From: Desulfurococcales archaeon
GTDB lineage: Archaea > Thermoproteota > Thermoprotei_A > Sulfolobales > NBVN01
Direction: 5' to 3'
Assembly (NCBI GenBank): GCA_021160415.1
Contig: JAGHCP010000025.1
Location: 1 to 5,564 of the forward strand
Length of the DNA: 5,564 nucleotides
Below are positions 4,544 to 5,564 of the stretch, one piece after another (the stretch's first letter is position 1; every line of letters begins with the position of its first letter). The position numbers were made by a program, and so were the translations under genes. The notes beneath the pieces are model-generated. The model ran no database searches, was not told the origin of the DNA, and saw nothing but the letters and a program-made list of their open reading frames with translations.

Positions 4544-5564
4544 TTGCTTAGAAAGCACGCGGATCCAGTGGTTGTGGTTTCGTTCGGCGGGCAGTACGCC
4601 CACATGATTGCTAGGCGTCTCAGAGACCTTAAAGCGTACACCGAGGTCATCCCTTACACTAGGGTCGTGCGGGAAGGCGTTGACGTGTTGGCGAAGTCAT
4701 CTGCTATCGTTCTGTCTGGTGGGCCAGCAAGCGTCAACAGCTTCCACACATCCGTAGATGCTTTCGCGAAGCTCCTAACCCTCGGTAAGCCGGTGCTCGG
4801 GATATGCTTCGGCCATCAGCTCCTCGCAAAACTGCTGGGTGGGGAGGTCTCTGAGGGTGTTGGCGAGTACGGACGCACTGAGGTTGAGCTGGTGGGTAGG
4901 GACCCGCTCTTCGAGGGCTGGGGGAGCGTTGAGGAGGTATGGATGAGCCACAAGGACTACGTTACTTCGTTGCCGGAGAGCGCTGAGGTCCTAGCTGTTT
5001 CAGGTAGGGGGTACATAGCGGCGTTCAGGGTTAAGGGGAAGCCGATTTACGGAGTTCAGTTCCACCCGGAGGTTAAGCACACCCCGAAAGGTACTGAGCT
5101 GCTAGCAAACTTCCTTGAGGTGGCGGGGGTTAGCAGGGATTGGAACCCCGGCGACTTGATTGAGGACTTCACTCATGAAGTTAGGGAGGCGGTTAAGCCC
5201 CCCTTCAAGGCGATCGTGGCGGTGAGTGGGGGCGTCGACTCAACAGTGGCTGCGGCAATAGCTAAGAAGGCTTTGGGAGAGAGACTCGTCGCCGTGCTCG
5301 TGGACCACGGGCTCTTCAGGGAGGGGGAGGTGGATGAGGTTCTTACGTACTTAAGGGATGCTGGGCTGAACCCCATCCTCATCGATGCGAGGGAGCGTTT
5401 CCTTAAGAGGCTTGAGGGTGTGAGGGACTGCGAGGAGAGAAGGAGAATAATAGGGGAGGAGTTCGCACGCATCTTCCTTGAGTATGCGTCGAGGGACCCA
5501 CACATCAAGTACTTAATTCAAGGAACCACTTACCCAGACATAATCGAGAGCGGCGCTGAGGAGG
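4544..5564 (+). CDS. guaA: GMP synthase (glutamine-hydrolysing), two-domain form, 3' end beyond the window
   Basis: The enzyme converts XMP to GMP with ATP and glutamine in purine synthesis in the cytoplasm. The window holds about 340 residues, open to the right edge. The N-terminal class I glutamine amidotransferase domain has SFGGQY (family norm DFGGQY), LSGGPASV, nucleophile C88 in GICFGHQ, and catalytic H174 and E176 in GVQFHPEV. The ATP-pyrophosphatase domain follows on the same chain: P-loop SGGVDST from S228, VDHGLFREGE, then RRRIIGEEF and QGTTYPDIIESG. The rest of this domain and the XMP-binding C-terminal domain (about 170 residues) lie outside. Both domains are fused, whereas many archaea encode them as two subunits. 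The frame is open from 4460. TTG 4544 is preferred from the TATA box and ribosome site; GTG 4568 and TTG 4487 remain possible. No frameshift is seen. It appears to begin a new transcription unit. Confidence 0.95.
   Translation, partial: MLRKHADPVVVVSFGGQYAHMIARRLRDLKAYTEVIPYTRVVREGVDVLAKSSAIVLSGGPASVNSFHTSVDAFAKLLTLGKPVLGICFGHQLLAKLLGGEVSEGVGEYGRTEVELVGRDPLFEGWGSVEEVWMSHKDYVTSLPESAEVLAVSGRGYIAAFRVKGKPIYGVQFHPEVKHTPKGTELLANFLEVAGVSRDWNPGDLIEDFTHEVREAVKPPFKAIVAVSGGVDSTVAAAIAKKALGERLVAVLVDHGLFREGEVDEVLTYLRDAGLNPILIDARERFLKRLEGVRDCEERRRIIGEEFARIFLEYASRDPHIKYLIQGTTYPDIIESGAEE

Noticed and set aside
5173..5508. Antisense open frame of 111 codons
   Set aside because: It lies opposite the ATP-pyrophosphatase domain of guaA, which is unmistakable on the + strand; the antisense product is Ser/Leu-rich noise.

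Overview
The window looks like hyperthermophilic or thermophilic archaeal DNA, most likely from the Thermoproteota (Crenarchaeota; a Desulfurococcales-type lineage is my best guess, with low confidence). The reasons are heavy use of AGG for arginine, tightly packed overlapping genes, TTG and GTG starts behind GGTGA/GGAGG-type ribosome sites, a TTTTATAA archaeal TATA box, and a MoxR–DUF58 gene pair. All genes read on the + strand and no gap exceeds about 105 bases. No RNA gene, insertion sequence, CRISPR array or origin was seen.

Layout. Bases 1-104 are a near-perfect inverted repeat: two 48-base arms with one mismatch and an 8-base loop. The right arm is coding sequence of a MoxR-type AAA+ ATPase; the left arm is its reverse complement and breaks the reading frame. 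The real genome therefore probably begins at about base 52-57, and the left arm is probably a fold-back artefact at a contig end. Next come the C-terminal part of moxR (to 519), a DUF58 protein with two membrane segments (494-1846), an unrecognised polytopic membrane protein (1846-2514), a membrane-anchored family 2 glycosyltransferase (2511-3641) and a stand-alone biotin-protein ligase (3628-4440). These five genes overlap one another by 26, 1, 4 and 14 bases with no visible internal promoter, so they are probably one transcription unit. A 103-base gap holds an AT-rich palindrome and a TATA box. It is followed by guaA, GMP synthase with both domains on one chain, from TTG 4544 and running off the right edge.

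How the genes fit together. MoxR ATPases and DUF58 proteins are a recurring pair, thought to act as a chaperone-like machine at the membrane. Here the pair continues into a membrane protein and a glycosyltransferase, which suggests a cell-envelope function such as assembly or glycosylation of surface or lipid components; this part is inference. Biotin-protein ligase appears to share the transcript as a housekeeping passenger, and GMP synthase starts a new transcript. I found no clearly new system. The most unusual items are the terminal palindrome, the coupled MoxR–DUF58–membrane protein–glycosyltransferase cluster, and altered motif residues in the DUF58 protein and the glycosyltransferase.
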